From Doryteuthis pealeii (taxonomy: Eukaryota; Mollusca; Cephalopoda; Myopsida; Loliginidae), in the NCBI GenBank assembly GCA_023376005.1, contig CM042150.1, positions 80,297,375 through 80,361,374 on the forward strand: DNA of 64,000 bases, given 5' to 3'. Positions 53,931 to 64,000 of this stretch are shown in pieces. The notes under the pieces were generated by a model that was given only the letters and a program-made list of their open reading frames with translations, made no database searches and was not told the DNA's origin. How positions within the stretch are numbered: position 1 is the first letter of the stretch; each line of letters opens with the position of its first letter. Made by a program: the position numbers and the translations under genes.

Positions 53931-54439
53931 AACATGTCTACTCGTATACATATATATTTTGAATTTTAGAATTAAAAGAAAAGTAAAGCTTCATTTTCGT
54001 TGCCCTTTGAACATACGCCGTAAGTTTGAATTACTCGGTAAAATTGTTGTTGGAGAACAGAGAGTGAGGGAATACATTTTCATCTGAAATAAACGTTTGC
54101 GGCGAGTAATTAAAAATGGGAAGAACGGAAAGAACAGCTGCAATTTTTGATAAAGTGGCTATAAACATGTAGATTTTCAAACTGCGTATATCACCTTCTT
54201 TCAGATGCTGGCAAAATTCCTCGGAAAATTTATGAACTTTACCATCTGGGATTCTTTAACTAGTTGCACATTTTGATATGTTACAACATTTATCCTTCAA
54301 ACAAACAAATGAACACACACATATACACGCACAATATGATAAACCTCTTTACTAAATATCTAAAAACAAAAATCCACCCCCAAATTTTTATTCCTGACGA
54401 TGAACTACGGTAAAAACTAGTTAAATAATATGTATAAGT
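53931..54439. other. No recognised feature
   Basis: Unassigned. The first 350 bp is also present at the window end. Confidence 0.5.
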
Positions 54440-54686
54440 AAGTAATGTCGGGGTGGCCTAAAGTCGGTATCAGCCAGACAGCGAGGGGGTTTATGCTCTT
54501 TTCACTAACGCAAGACCAAGGTGATTGTTTTTGCGTCTGAGGTGGCGTGCCACACCTATCATCAGCTCCTTACTTTTGCATACAGAGCCCCGTGATACTC
54601 ATACGCTGAGTTGCCGAGGGCAGGTATCGAACTAGAAACCTTTTGGTTCCTAGTCGAACACTCTACCGACTGAGCTAAACCGGCCC
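54440..54686 (-). mobile_element. SINE-B
   Basis: Full copy. The head complement GACTGAGCTAAACCGGCCC is at the right, with the B-box complement GGTATCGAACTAG. Confidence 0.9.
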
Positions 54687-54738
54687 AAAAATAAGTAAAT
54701 AACATAAAATAATAATTCCTATTTGTCTTAACAATTTC

Positions 54739-54740
<2 letters not shown>

Positions 54741-54780
<40 letters not shown>
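54741..54780. repeat. (TA)n microsatellite
   Basis: TA tract into which mariner M1 appears to have inserted. Confidence 0.95.
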
Positions 54781-54785
<5 letters not shown>

Positions 54786-54788
<3 letters not shown>

Positions 54789-55688
54789 AGATGTTCGGGA
54801 TAAATTTGACATATTTATATTTGGTTATTTTTCTCCGTAGGTTGGAGGAATTGGCGCATACTTCGCAACATTTAAAAGCTTGGACCCTTCTTCATTCATA
54901 TATATGAGGACAGATAGAATGGATGACGGGAACCAACCTAAACCATCGAAGAGAATAACTGGTATCATGATGATCTGAGCTGGCCATCAAAATAAGGAGA
55001 TATGGTTGCTGCCCAATGCTCCCTGAACACTGTAAAAACAATCAGACATGAACTGGAGAATTACAATGGAGACTACGAGGATGTAGCTAGAAAAAAGCAA
55101 TATAACAAACTATCTGATTGCGTTCGTACAGCAGAATTTCCCGCGTTTTTTCAGACAGGGTATCAGGTTGAATTCAGATGCCTATGTTGTGTTGCTAAAC
55201 ACTATAGTCAAGCCCTGGATAACAAGGGTAACCAATAGTATGCCATACGTAGAGCAGCAGGATTCGGTCACCTACCACACCTCTGGGAAAAGTAAAAAAT
55301 GGTTGTCGGTGAATATTTACGACTACACAAGTCCCAGTGTTTGTTCTCCGAACTCCCCAGATCTTAACCCCATGGATTATTATGTATGTGGCGCTATTTA
55401 AAAAGACACCAATAACCGTGCTAGTACTACAAAAGCCCAGTTAATCGACAGAATTAAGGTAGTTTTTGAGACTCTTTCCATGGAAACTGTAACACCAGCT
55501 TGCTCCAGGTTTCGGAACAGGATTGAGGCTGTGATCGAGACTAATGGCGATTATTTTGAGTGAAACTTGTTGACAAAAGTGTAATTTTCGTGCATGTTGA
55601 ATTCTTTTGCAATCTATTAAATTTTGCAGTTCCCAAGCACTTTTTCTTTTTCCTTATGAAACTGTCGAATTTATCCTAAACACCTTGT
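54786..55688 (+). mobile_element. Mariner M1, internally deleted copy
   Basis: Terminal repeats ACAAGATGTTCGGGATAAA (left) and the complement of ACAAGGTGTTTAGGATAAA (right). About 900 bp, like the opposite copy at 29897-30798, and nearly collinear with it. The two copies therefore share the same internal deletion and probably came from one deleted parent. Confidence 0.88.
55002..55558 (+). pseudogene. Mariner M1 transposase, deleted
   Basis: Frame 1 (55002-55238) has VKTIRHELENYNGDYEDVAR and CVRTAEF. Frame 2 (55168-55401) has VVKPWITRVTNSMPYVEQQD and NSPDLNPMDYYVCGAI, then a stop and TKAQLIDRIKVVFETL. QQD and SPDLNPMD are the second and third catalytic-aspartate motifs. The first is missing, with frameshift and stop. 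Not functional. Confidence 0.85.
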
Positions 55689-55691
55689 ATA

Positions 55692-55736
55692 CACACACAC
55701 ATACACACAGGCACACACACATACACACACACACAG

Positions 55737-55786
<50 letters not shown>

Positions 55787-55788
55787 GG

Positions 55789-55824
<36 letters not shown>
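55692..55824. repeat. (CA)n/(TA)n microsatellites
   Basis: CA-rich then TA-rich tract. Confidence 0.93.
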
Positions 55825-55828
<4 letters not shown>

Positions 55829-55833
55829 TAGCA

Positions 55834-56020
55834 GGTTCTGTTAATGATCACGGAATATTTCTTCTTTATAATTTTCAGGTATAGACGTTCAAGTCTTCTT
55901 CTTGTTATCCGCATATCGGGATGTAGATGGAAGAAAATGTCCCATATTTTACGCCTAATGGCTTCCAACCATTTCGCTGCTCGTCCTCCGGAGGTGGGGT
56001 TATTGGTAGAAGTGATTGTT
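55834..56020 (-). pseudogene. Short reading-frame remnant, unknown
   Basis: A minus frame of about 60 codons reads PTSGGRAAKWLEAIRRKIW, then HPDMRITRRRLERLYLKII and ends with TAA near 55832. The composition is protein-like (charged, with Trp/Arg pairs). It lies between TA tracts and a LINE end, so a transposon remnant is likely. I cannot name the family. Confidence 0.35.
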
Positions 56021-56058
56021 TGATTGGTGTGAGTTTATTCGATTGTATTTATTAGGTT

Positions 56059-56065
<7 letters not shown>

Positions 56066-56104
<39 letters not shown>

Positions 56105-56343
56105 GTCAATAAATCTGTACACATTGACCAATTTATTATAAAGATTTCATGTTACCCTCGTTATCGCATTTCGGTAACCCAAAAAATTGCAACGTTGTAA
56201 CTGAGATAAAATTGCATAAATATACATCGCGTATTTACTTTTTTTCGGATTGGGATATTTTCATATTTCTAGTTACAGAATTCCAATATAGTAGACTGGT
56301 CTTAATGGACCCATTAATATCCATTTTCATTGAATAACTTTCC
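56066..56343. repeat. (TA)n tract and unassigned sequence
   Basis: TA at 56066-56102. No recognisable coding follows until the LINE frame at 56344. Confidence 0.7.
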
Positions 56344-56850
56344 ATGATATGCTGGATCCCAAGTCATATAGGAGTAAGGGGGAATGAAAGAGCAGACTCC
56401 GCAGCTAAATCAGCTCTAGATTTGATCCCCGACAATTTCAAGATACTATATATTGATTTGAAACCTAAACTTAATAGATTCCTTCATACAAAAAGACAAC
56501 AACACTGGAATAACCACATCCACAATAAACTCTTCCTAATCAAACTCACTTTGGGAGGCTGGAGACCAACTTTAAAGAAGTCTAGAAAGGAACAAGTCAT
56601 TGTGTCCCGATTACGCATTGGTCATACAAGACTAACGCACTCCTATATACTCAAACAAGAAAAACAACCACAATGTGGAACATGTCAAACACCTTTGACA
56701 GTTAAACACTTATTCATGGAATGCAGGTTTCGTGCTCACATCAGAAACAGTTATTTCAAAGCAAATACTATGAAAGATCTGTTTGAAAATGTCAACATGG
56801 AGGATATTCTCTCTTTTTTGCGGGAAATAAAATTATACCATAGAATATAG
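56344..56850 (+). CDS. LINE-C: RNase H and zinc-knuckle end of a non-LTR retrotransposon (5'-truncated)
   Basis: The 168-residue frame begins MICWIPSHIGVRGNERADSA, the last conserved block of the RNase H domain in I/Jockey-type non-LTR retrotransposons (H in SHIG and D in ERADSA are active-site residues). It ends with a zinc-knuckle-like C-x2-C-x7-H-x4-C (CGTCQTPLTVKHLFMEC), also usual at this end. Endonuclease, RT and the first RNase H half are missing, so it is a 5'-truncated copy, the normal result of target-primed insertion. The remaining frame is open. The methionine is probably not a real start. Confidence 0.85.
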   Translation: MICWIPSHIGVRGNERADSAAKSALDLIPDNFKILYIDLKPKLNRFLHTKRQQHWNNHIHNKLFLIKLTLGGWRPTLKKSRKEQVIVSRLRIGHTRLTHSYILKQEKQPQCGTCQTPLTVKHLFMECRFRAHIRNSYFKANTMKDLFENVNMEDILSFLREIKLYHRI

Positions 56851-57020
56851 ACATGAAACAAATCAATACCATACAACATAATCCCCAATAATGCTAACAC
56901 ATTCTTAAAACCAATTACTAAATTGTATAAATACAAATACACGATATGTATAACATCCTATCTGTTAGGCATGACATAACCCCAGGTGGGTTGATATGCC
57001 GTTAAAATCAATAAACAAAC
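56851..57020 (+). mobile_element. LINE-C 3' UTR and tail
   Basis: Follows the stop and ends GGCATGACATAACCCCAGG, TTGATATGCCGTTAAAATC, then (AATAAAC)-like repeats. This last block is also the tail of SINE-C. Confidence 0.78.
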
Positions 57021-57079
57021 AAATAATAACATATATTATCAGCTTTGGTTTAGAAATAAGTTAACGTTTAACAATATAT

Positions 57080-57360
57080 TTACCATCCTCTGTGAACGAA
57101 CAAGACGCGATTTAAGGTCACTTGCTTAAGTGAGGTTTACCGTTCGAATTCAAAGTTTTCCTTCTTCTACTTAGACCAACGTTAAAATGTCCTTCTGTCC
57201 TACTATTTACCCATAGCTGGAGAGACAATTATTGGATTCATACTTTTCCCAAGAATATTTCCGCTAATGTAAAAATGCAACTAGCTTCGTCCATGATTAG
57301 AACTCTGCTCGCTGTGTCCATTTCTTACGACGATAAGTATTATACAACAATCACCTCCTT
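57080..57360 (-). mobile_element. SINE-A, diverged full-length
   Basis: 3' end at left (GTGAACGAACAAGACGCG), ACCCATAGCTGGAGAG body, head complement at 57310-57355. Confidence 0.82.
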
Positions 57361-57399
57361 GTAACGTTTTGAAATGAGGAAGTTTGCTGAATATATTTA

Positions 57400-57408
57400 T
57401 GCGTGATA

Positions 57409-57446
<38 letters not shown>

Positions 57447-57495
57447 TATATATATATATATATATATATGGGTGTGTGTGTATGTTTGTGTATAA

Positions 57496-57541
<46 letters not shown>

Positions 57542-57677
57542 TATATATATTCGTGTGTGTATATATATTGCATGGATGTGATTCTGCGACCCTTAGTTTT
57601 TGTCTTCTTGGCAAACATCCTGATGAATGGTAAAAAGAAAGGCAGAATCCCATCGATGCAATAAATATATACACACA

Positions 57678-57744
<67 letters not shown>

Positions 57745-58004
57745 GCTCTATTACCGATATTTAGCATTCCTCTAATTATACTACAGAATCTTGTCCCACC
57801 ACTAACTCACCGTAATAACTATACACTATTGCAATATATATATATATATATACAAAAACATGTATATATGTATACATACATATATGTATTCTCTCTTTCT
57901 CTCTCTCCCTATCTTTCTATCTCTCTTTTTTTCTCTCTATCTATCTATCTATCTCGCTCTCCCACTCTCTCTATCTCTCTCTCTCTGTGGGGGTGTATGT
58001 TTGT

Positions 58005-58057
<53 letters not shown>

Positions 58058-58080
58058 GTGTATGTTTGTGCGCATGTGCG
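57400..58080. repeat. Microsatellite cluster with an inverted repeat
   Basis: TC, TA and TG tracts surround a 22-bp inverted repeat (57566-57587 and 57642-57663, two mismatches; outer letters TATTGCATG...GATTCTGC). Beyond its arms the TA/TG tracts are also mirrored. More TC/TATC/TG repeats run from 57830 to 58070. ORFs here are artefacts. Confidence 0.88.
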
Positions 58081-58565
58081 TTGCGTGTGTCTTTAACAAT
58101 AAGGTAAGACAATGTTTTAAATGTTTTCGTTTCATTAAGTCAGAAGGAAACATTTTTCTTAACTTCACAATTTTCTAAACAGGCAAGAATTTCTGCATTG
58201 TACAGATAAGCAATTGACTGCCATAACGGCGTCTGATTTATGTCGTATATCATTCGAAAATATTATCATTAAGGCTTTAATGGCGTTTCCGGCTGCAAAG
58301 ACGACTGCAAATCAAATGTCTGAAAATTAAAAAGACTGCCTTATAAAATGATGTTTTTTTTTTTCAATATCTTTCATTCTAGAATAATCATGAACTTAAA
58401 CTCTATTCGTAATTACCATAATGAAGATCATGTGTCTGTCTTTAACAAAACTACGTCAACATCGACGTCTCCCTTAGCATTTACGTTCTTTATGTTATAT
58501 TTTCAATGATTATTAAATAATAAATAAATAAATTAGTATGACTTCAATTAAGTCCATATCCTCAA
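58081..58565. other. No recognised feature
   Basis: AT-rich and unassigned. Confidence 0.5.
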
Positions 58566-58598
<33 letters not shown>

Positions 58599-58886
58599 GT
58601 GTGTGTGTGTGTGCGCGAGCGTGTGTGTGGTGTGTTTACACACACACACATATATATACAAGGTGTCAAAAAATATCGCGATTTTTGTACTTTTTGACAC
58701 ACTTTGTATTTGGATAAAATTAGCGTTCCATTTCATTGTCTATTTCTCTCTTGGTAAATACAGCTTCAATCTCGATACTTTTATGACACACCTTGTATAT
58801 ATATAATATATGTGTGTGGGTGTGTGTGTGTGTGTGCAAGCGCGCGCACCGTGTGTGTGTGTGTGTTTGTGTTGTGTGGTGTGGTG
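58566..58886. mobile_element. Small MITE between microsatellites
   Basis: TACAAGGTGTCAAAAA (58661) and its near complement ATGACACACCTTGTA (ending about 58797) bound a 137-bp element. A third end copy, TTTTTGACACACTTTGTA, lies at about 58691-58708. TA on both sides suggests a Tc1/mariner-type MITE, and the tip recalls mariner M1. TG/CA tracts flank it. Confidence 0.65.
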
Positions 58887-59609
58887 TGTGCATGGAGAAG
58901 ACAGACAGACAGATATAGAGTGGCATGTGTATGAGCGTGTTTAAATTCAACTAGTAGACGTTGGTCCATACAATCACATTACAACATATTATATTATCAT
59001 TCCCTCAAAAGATTTTACAGTACATAGTAGCAAAAGCATAGTCTATAAAAAAAGGAAAAGTACAGTGGTACTTTCTATACAGAATTTTTATTTTTCTGTG
59101 AGGACTGTACCTTTTACTTTTCTGTTCACTAACAAAATAAGCTACAAAGATAATGTATTAGTATTCGCACAAATTCTGGAAAGAAATTTCGTTACTTTTC
59201 AATCTAATTCATTTGTCAAAATTCTTCTGTTTCTTTAGATGACATTAGGAAGCTTCAAAATTGACTAACTTTCTTCGAAAAGATCGATTTTGTGAGACTT
59301 TAATATCAGCGTTATATACATATATTCATTTGAACGAGATACTTTTTTCATCAGCACATTTCAGAAAAAAAAGTGTGCCAGTTCAGCACCCTTTATACTC
59401 ACTTACCTGTTTTTAAACATGAAATTCATATCAAAATATAAGCTCTTTGTACATTATGAGAAATACGATGAAATACCAAAAGAAAGGTTTCAGAGGTGAT
59501 TCGACAAAGGAAAACTCACCGGCATAAATATATTTAGTGATATTTTTAAAACTATTTCATTCATATCTATATTTGCCTTGCTAAATTTACTAGCACGACT
59601 AGATGTCAC

Positions 59610-59868
59610 ACAACGTCAATTTCTTAAGCGTAGTTAAAAGGTCTAAATTCAGATTTTCCTTCTCATAGACTGGTTGCCTTACCAGAGTTTAAGAGCCTAA
59701 TTTGCCCGACTATTATATCCATAATTGGAGTAGAATAGTTGGATTCGTACCTTTCCTATTATTAGATATTAGCGCAATGTGAATATACAGAGCCTCGTCC
59801 AGGATTTAACTCAGGTCGCCCGAATCCATTTCTACAACTATAACCATTACACCACGCACCTTCTAATG
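59610..59868 (-). mobile_element. SINE-A in duplicate copy 2
   Basis: Equivalent of 738-990, with extra and missing single bases. Confidence 0.82.
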
Positions 59869-59874
59869 AAAATA

Positions 59875-60310
59875 ACCGGTAATCCTTAACTATCTCCTCG
59901 TAATTCCTTACCATAAAATAAACTGAACCCTCATTTTATGTCCGTGCTTAGTTTTAAAGTGGGGGCTCCATTTTACAATTTAGCATAAATTGGATCCTCC
60001 TTTTATGACCGTAATTTTGTTTTTTCGTCGACGATGATTATATCTGGCGTTTTTGTTTATAGGTACCAAAACCAAAAAAGAAAAAAAAAGAAAAAAAAAT
60101 AACAACAAAAGGAGTCCCCACTTTAAAATAACCATTCTCACAAATAAAACTTTTAGAATATACAAATTAAGTGAATATTGAAATAAATAAATAAAATATA
60201 TTTAGGATTGTAAAATAACGGGTGCAAGAAAAATAAAATATTTATTGCAAAAACACGGACATAAAATGAGGGTTCAGTTTATTTTATGGTAGAATTTACG
60301 AGAAAATCGT
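59875..60310. mobile_element. Foldback element, left arm shortened
   Basis: Equivalent of 998-1594. The left arm jumps from TTTATGTCCGTG directly to CTTAGTTTTAAAG, losing about 126 bp that copy 1 has (about 1072-1197). The right arm is complete. Confidence 0.85.
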
Positions 60311-60629
60311 CAAGGATTACCAAATAACCTTAATGTAGAACTTTATAGCTTACGTTTGGCCATTTCCGCTGTCGGATTTTCAAATGTGTTTTGATTGCTT
60401 TTACTTTGAAGATGAACAATTCAGCATATCTGTTAGGTTTTTTAATTCTAAGAGTTTAAAAAAGTAACGGAAATGCAACAAGCCATGTGAACATATGAAT
60501 AAAAAGTATTTATAAATGATCAAAACATTTGGGAGCCTGTCAGCAGGGTACAAGAATAGGATGTTGGTTCTCATAATACGTCAGAAAGGCTAGGTTTAAC
60601 CTTCCAACGTAAGTACATTATATATACTA

Positions 60630-61262
60630 GCAAATATATGCATCCTCCGGGTGCAAGTATTAAGTTTTAATATAATAAAATATCATATTAAATTAGAAAG
60701 GCCAATGAAAGCGAATAAAAATGCAGATAAAATGATTTGGACAGAGGGGGTTATGATTGAAAAATAGAACAACTTTGAAACTAACTCTTCCATCATTTTC
60801 AATTACTCCTATTTCCTAATTTAAACTTTTTAGTTAAAATAGGAAGTAAAGAATAATATACACGTTATTTCTTTTATGTAAGGGATTCTTTTAAGATTTA
60901 TTGAAGAGGAATTTTGCTCATATTCCAATAAGATAAAACGAAACAATTAGGCAAATCAATAATATGTAACACATATTTATTAAAATCAAATTTTTTAAGA
61001 TCAATATGCAAATTAGCCTTTCCATTCACACTGGTAAACCGCTGTTTTGTTGTGTATATAAATACAACTGCATGTTATTTGTTATGTACATGATGGTCAC
61101 AGTCTTTGATGTAAAACAATTTTATTAATAATTGAGGTTTAATTAAAAAAAATAAAATCATGGAGAATGGGATGCAGATAACTAAAAGGGAATTGTGATT
61201 TGTATAGTAATATAGTTTTCGGTTACAGACAGTAAAACATACAATCTCCATTATAAATAATA
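60630..61262 (-). mobile_element. Helitron-like element, family 1, in duplicate copy 2
   Basis: Minus-strand 3' end: GCACCCGGAGGATGC hairpin, TATATTTG, CTAG, T. Equivalent of 1892-2530. Confidence 0.65.
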
Positions 61263-61961
61263 GTATATATATATATATACTATATACTATCTATATATAG
61301 TGATATATATACCTAGATCGAGTGGGAGTTTCGAACAGCACTAAGTTCAATATATTAAAGCAATTAAAAAAAGGGAAAAAAGTATCACCTTAATCTTCAC
61401 ATAAGTTCCCGGTGTTGTGGCGGGTAAATAAGTCCCTTTAGCTGATCCAGAACCGGAAAACCAAGAAAAAAGATCTCTCGCCTTTTTAAGTAACTATTGG
61501 CACATGCCGAGGCAGAGAGGAGGATGCCCATTGGCCGGCGGGTCTCGGAAGTAGAGTAGCATTGGCCAATGGGATGCGCCGCTCAACCTCGGCATTGTCA
61601 AAGAATCGCTTATAAACAACACTGACACAAAATGCCATACTTAAAAATGTGCCACACAATGAAGTAGCAAATATTGCTTGGGATGCAAGAAACCCGAAAT
61701 TTAACATTCTGGACTGGGTCTCCTGTGCAAACCAGTATAATGTTGAAAAGACCCGAAACTGGTAATGAACACAGGAGCATTACTGACGGATGCATCCCAA
61801 CGCATCTTGTAGATGTAAATTTCCAAATATGGCATAACGATACTCCAGACAAGACAGTACATATATAAAACAAATACAGACTGTTATATTGTTCTGAGCG
61901 GTTGCGAGAACATACTACAAAGATACGAAACAGATAGTCCTTTAGAAGTCCTTTGGAATTG
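61263..61961. other. No gene; indel-rich copy of 2570-3189
   Basis: Short ORFs here differ from those in copy 1 because of frameshifts, which argues against either being coding. Confidence 0.6.
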
Positions 61962-62111
61962 AGAAAGAGTCATGAAAAATAGTGAGTTCACTTACTGATT
62001 GTTGAGGGGCAAAGCCTACCGCTTAATGACAAACATTCATGTGTTCTAGCCCATGTTTTTTGAATGCTAGACCAAGAGAAAGAGCGAGAAATCCCGGGAT
62101 CTCTCTCTGTG
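61962..62111. other. Contig end before the gap, no recognised feature
   Basis: Unique in this window. Ends with TCTCTCTCTGTG. Confidence 0.6.
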
Positions 62112-62211
62112 NNNNNNNNNNNNNNNNNNNNNNNNNNNNNNNNNNNNNNNNNNNNNNNNNNNNNNNNNNNNNNNNNNNNNNNNNNNNNNNNNNNNNNNNN
62201 NNNNNNNNNNN
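62112..62211. other. Assembly gap (100 N)
   Basis: Exactly 100 unknown bases; the duplicated sequence resumes within a few bases. Confidence 0.99.
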
Positions 62212-62213
62212 GT

Positions 62214-62715
62214 ATTTTGAAATAAATCCATTCTTAAGGAAACTACAATTTTTTTATAAATTACATTTTTTCTATTATAACCAGGATGGACCCTAACATG
62301 GTTACTACCACTCCCGGGTCAGAGGGACCAGGAGCAATGGTGCATGGAAGGGTGCTCCACCTTCCCCACCCATCAAATAGAGTTTAACGTCATTTCCCAG
62401 GACATGATAGACTGCAGCCACCCGCTGTCTAGACCCATTGATAAAAAGGGGTTGGGCTGCATAAAGGCAATAGGGTTGGGAAATCATGACTAGGGTGCTA
62501 GGGGGCTTTGACGTACACCGACCGCCCGTATCTAGCCCAAGATAGGGCCAAAGTGGAGTATTGTCATGAACTGCTTCTCCACCTGGGTTCTATCCTAAGC
62601 ATCACGGAGTCACCACCCACGGGCCAACAGGTGGCCCCATTTGCTGGGGATTCTTACCCCCTGCAGAGGTGCAGTCGGTGCATTCTAACGCCCCAGTCGA
62701 ATGCGGCGGTGAACT
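62214..62715 (-). mobile_element. SINE-C, truncated by the gap
   Basis: Copy of 52560-53049 with many one-base indels; the tail is lost in the gap. Confidence 0.85.
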
Positions 62716-64000
62716 ATATTGAATCCCAGTAAAAATAGCACCTAATCAAAATATTGCAAAAGGAATTTGTCTCCACCCTAGTATTTATATGTTATTAATC
62801 AAATCTCTGTCTAGAAAAACAAACAATCTTCGCATATAATTCTTTCAAAATAAGCACGTCCTCTCACCCGGGGCTTCATAATTATGCTTGCATTCCCAGA
62901 AGAGGGATAAGAGCCCCACAAAAGAGTTGTCCTTTTTAATGACACTAACTGGCAATCTGATAGTCATGATCAAAGTTCTGGAGATTCTGAGGATTGAATA
63001 AACCCCTTCATTACTCATTATCCCAGATCTACTCTGGGACTAGGAGTGGCAGAAGAACCTGTTAGGGGTCTCAAATCCTTATAGGTCAAATAGACATGTT
63101 CTAAATTCATTTGTCATCCTCGATTACAGATACTGTGCCAACAAAAAAAAAAAACATCTTTAGAAATAACTACACAAAAAATCTAAATATTGATCTGTTC
63201 AATTAATGCAATCAGGGCGTCCCATCCTGGAAGTAATTTTGTTAACCAGCTATTTCGGCATATCCATTTACAACAGTTTTATAGTGTGTTCGCGTCCTCA
63301 TTGATGCCCAATATATTTTGCAACTTCTGTCACAGTCACCCCGTTCCGAAGCGTTTGGGTATATAAGTGCGTGGCGTCGTTGGGAACTAATTCTGAGCAG
63401 ATAAATTTACTGACTAAATAGTGATTTCATCCTTCGCTGGATGCTGCATGAAACATGTTTTTTAAATTATTTTTTAATAAAAAAATTAAATAAAAATCTA
63501 CCTTAAAAGATTTTGATGTTAATCCAGCCTGTTGGGAGTTAAGGAAAATTAATTTTTTAAAATTTAACACAATTCCCTAACATCTAGGCATAAAATAAAC
63601 CCCAGACTGCTTTGGCGTTCCGGTAAATGAATAAATCAAATCACATGTTACTCGTATACATATATATTTTTGAATTTTATAATTAAAAGAAAAGTAAAGC
63701 TTCATTTTCGTTGCCCTTTGAACATACGCCGTAAGTTTGAATTTACTCGGTAAAAATTGTTGTTGGAGAACAGAGAGTGAGGGAATACATTTTCATCTGA
63801 AATAAACGTTTGCGGCGAGTAATTAAAAATGGGAAGAACGGAAAGAACAGCTGCATTTTTGATAAAGTGGCTATAAACATGTAGATTTTCAAACTGCGTA
63901 TATCACTTCTTTCAGATGCTTGGCAAAATTTCTCGGAAAAATTTATGAACTTTACCATTCTGGGATTCTTTAACTAGTTGCACATTTTGATATGTTACAA
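62214..64000. repeat. Indel-rich copy of 52560-54286
   Basis: Begins inside SINE-C (62214 to about 62715), continues through the mariner M2 end and T units, and reaches the window end in the same order as 52560-54286. Scattered extra bases make it about 60 bp longer. The ORFs are not genes. Confidence 0.92.

Larger units (their letters stand above)
52560..54286. repeat. Segment repeated at 62214-64000
   Basis: From inside SINE-C to about 54286 this equals the sequence after the second assembly gap. The copy here reads cleanly (the mariner, SINE and target duplication are intact). The other is about 60 bp longer because of scattered single-base insertions. Confidence 0.93.
58887..61961. repeat. 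Segmental duplicate, copy 2 (partner 1-3189)
   Basis: Starts at GTGCATGGAGAAGACAGAC and follows copy 1 to about TCCTTTGGAATTGAG. It contains SINE-A (about 59610-59868), the foldback with a shortened left arm (about 59875-60310) and the Helitron (60630-61262). Differences are mainly single-base indels, increasing toward the gap. Confidence 0.93.

Noticed and set aside
57611..57650. CTGATGA followed by GAAA, a possible further hammerhead
   Set aside because: The segment between has no stem II and flanks give no stem I.

Overview
This is 64 kb of AT-rich, repeat-saturated invertebrate DNA. I found no host protein-coding gene, rRNA, true tRNA gene or CRISPR array in it. Every coding trace I could recognise belongs to a transposable element. 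The element mix is: tRNA-derived SINEs; LINE tails, one carrying the LYGHL...RTRHTGHCW tail module common in mollusc and arthropod LINEs; Penelope-like elements (PLEs); mariners; Helitrons; solo LTRs; and many long (TA)n, (TG)n and (AAT)n tracts. It fits a lophotrochozoan, probably a mollusc, but the species cannot be told. Two 100-N runs (39839-39938 and 62112-62211) show that this is a draft scaffold.

Layout. 1-3.2 kb is one copy of a segment that returns at 58.9-62.0 kb; it holds a SINE, a foldback element and a Helitron. 3.2-10.3 kb has SINEs, a MITE with an 8-bp target duplication inside a SINE, and a foldback element holding telomere-like repeats. 10.3-18 kb has simple repeats, a dead LINE tail and copies of a promoter-like repeat. 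18-23.6 kb has SINEs, a mariner and a long-armed MITE. 24-26.6 kb is the most interesting part: two PLE fragments in opposite orientation flank a tRNA-like element that contains what reads as a complete hammerhead ribozyme on the minus strand (24836-24878). 28-33.5 kb has another telomere-like MITE, a mariner and a series of LINE tails, one of them split by a SINE. 36-39.6 kb is palindromes, a minisatellite of about 20 units and a Helitron end. 40.6-46 kb has a Helitron split by a solo LTR, a 65-bp minisatellite, a second long-armed MITE and more LINE tails. 46-50.6 kb has SINEs, an array of tRNA-like units and a head-to-head MITE pair with telomere-like repeats. 51.4-54.3 kb is a mariner hit by a solo LTR and then a SINE. 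54.4-58.8 kb has a second deleted mariner, a LINE RNase H domain and microsatellites. 58.9 kb to the end consists of two segments that duplicate earlier sequence on either side of a gap.

How the elements interact. Three non-LTR families supply 3' ends, and one LINE 3' tail motif (TTGATATGCCGTAAAA-like) also ends the long SINE family, as expected if the SINE borrows LINE machinery. Mariners, Helitron ends and PLE breakpoints all sit at TA tracts. Several nested insertions have readable target-site duplications, so their relative ages can be ordered.

Main caution: the copies next to the second gap differ from their partners mostly by scattered 1-base indels, which looks like unpolished long-read sequence. 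They may be an assembly artefact rather than a true duplication.
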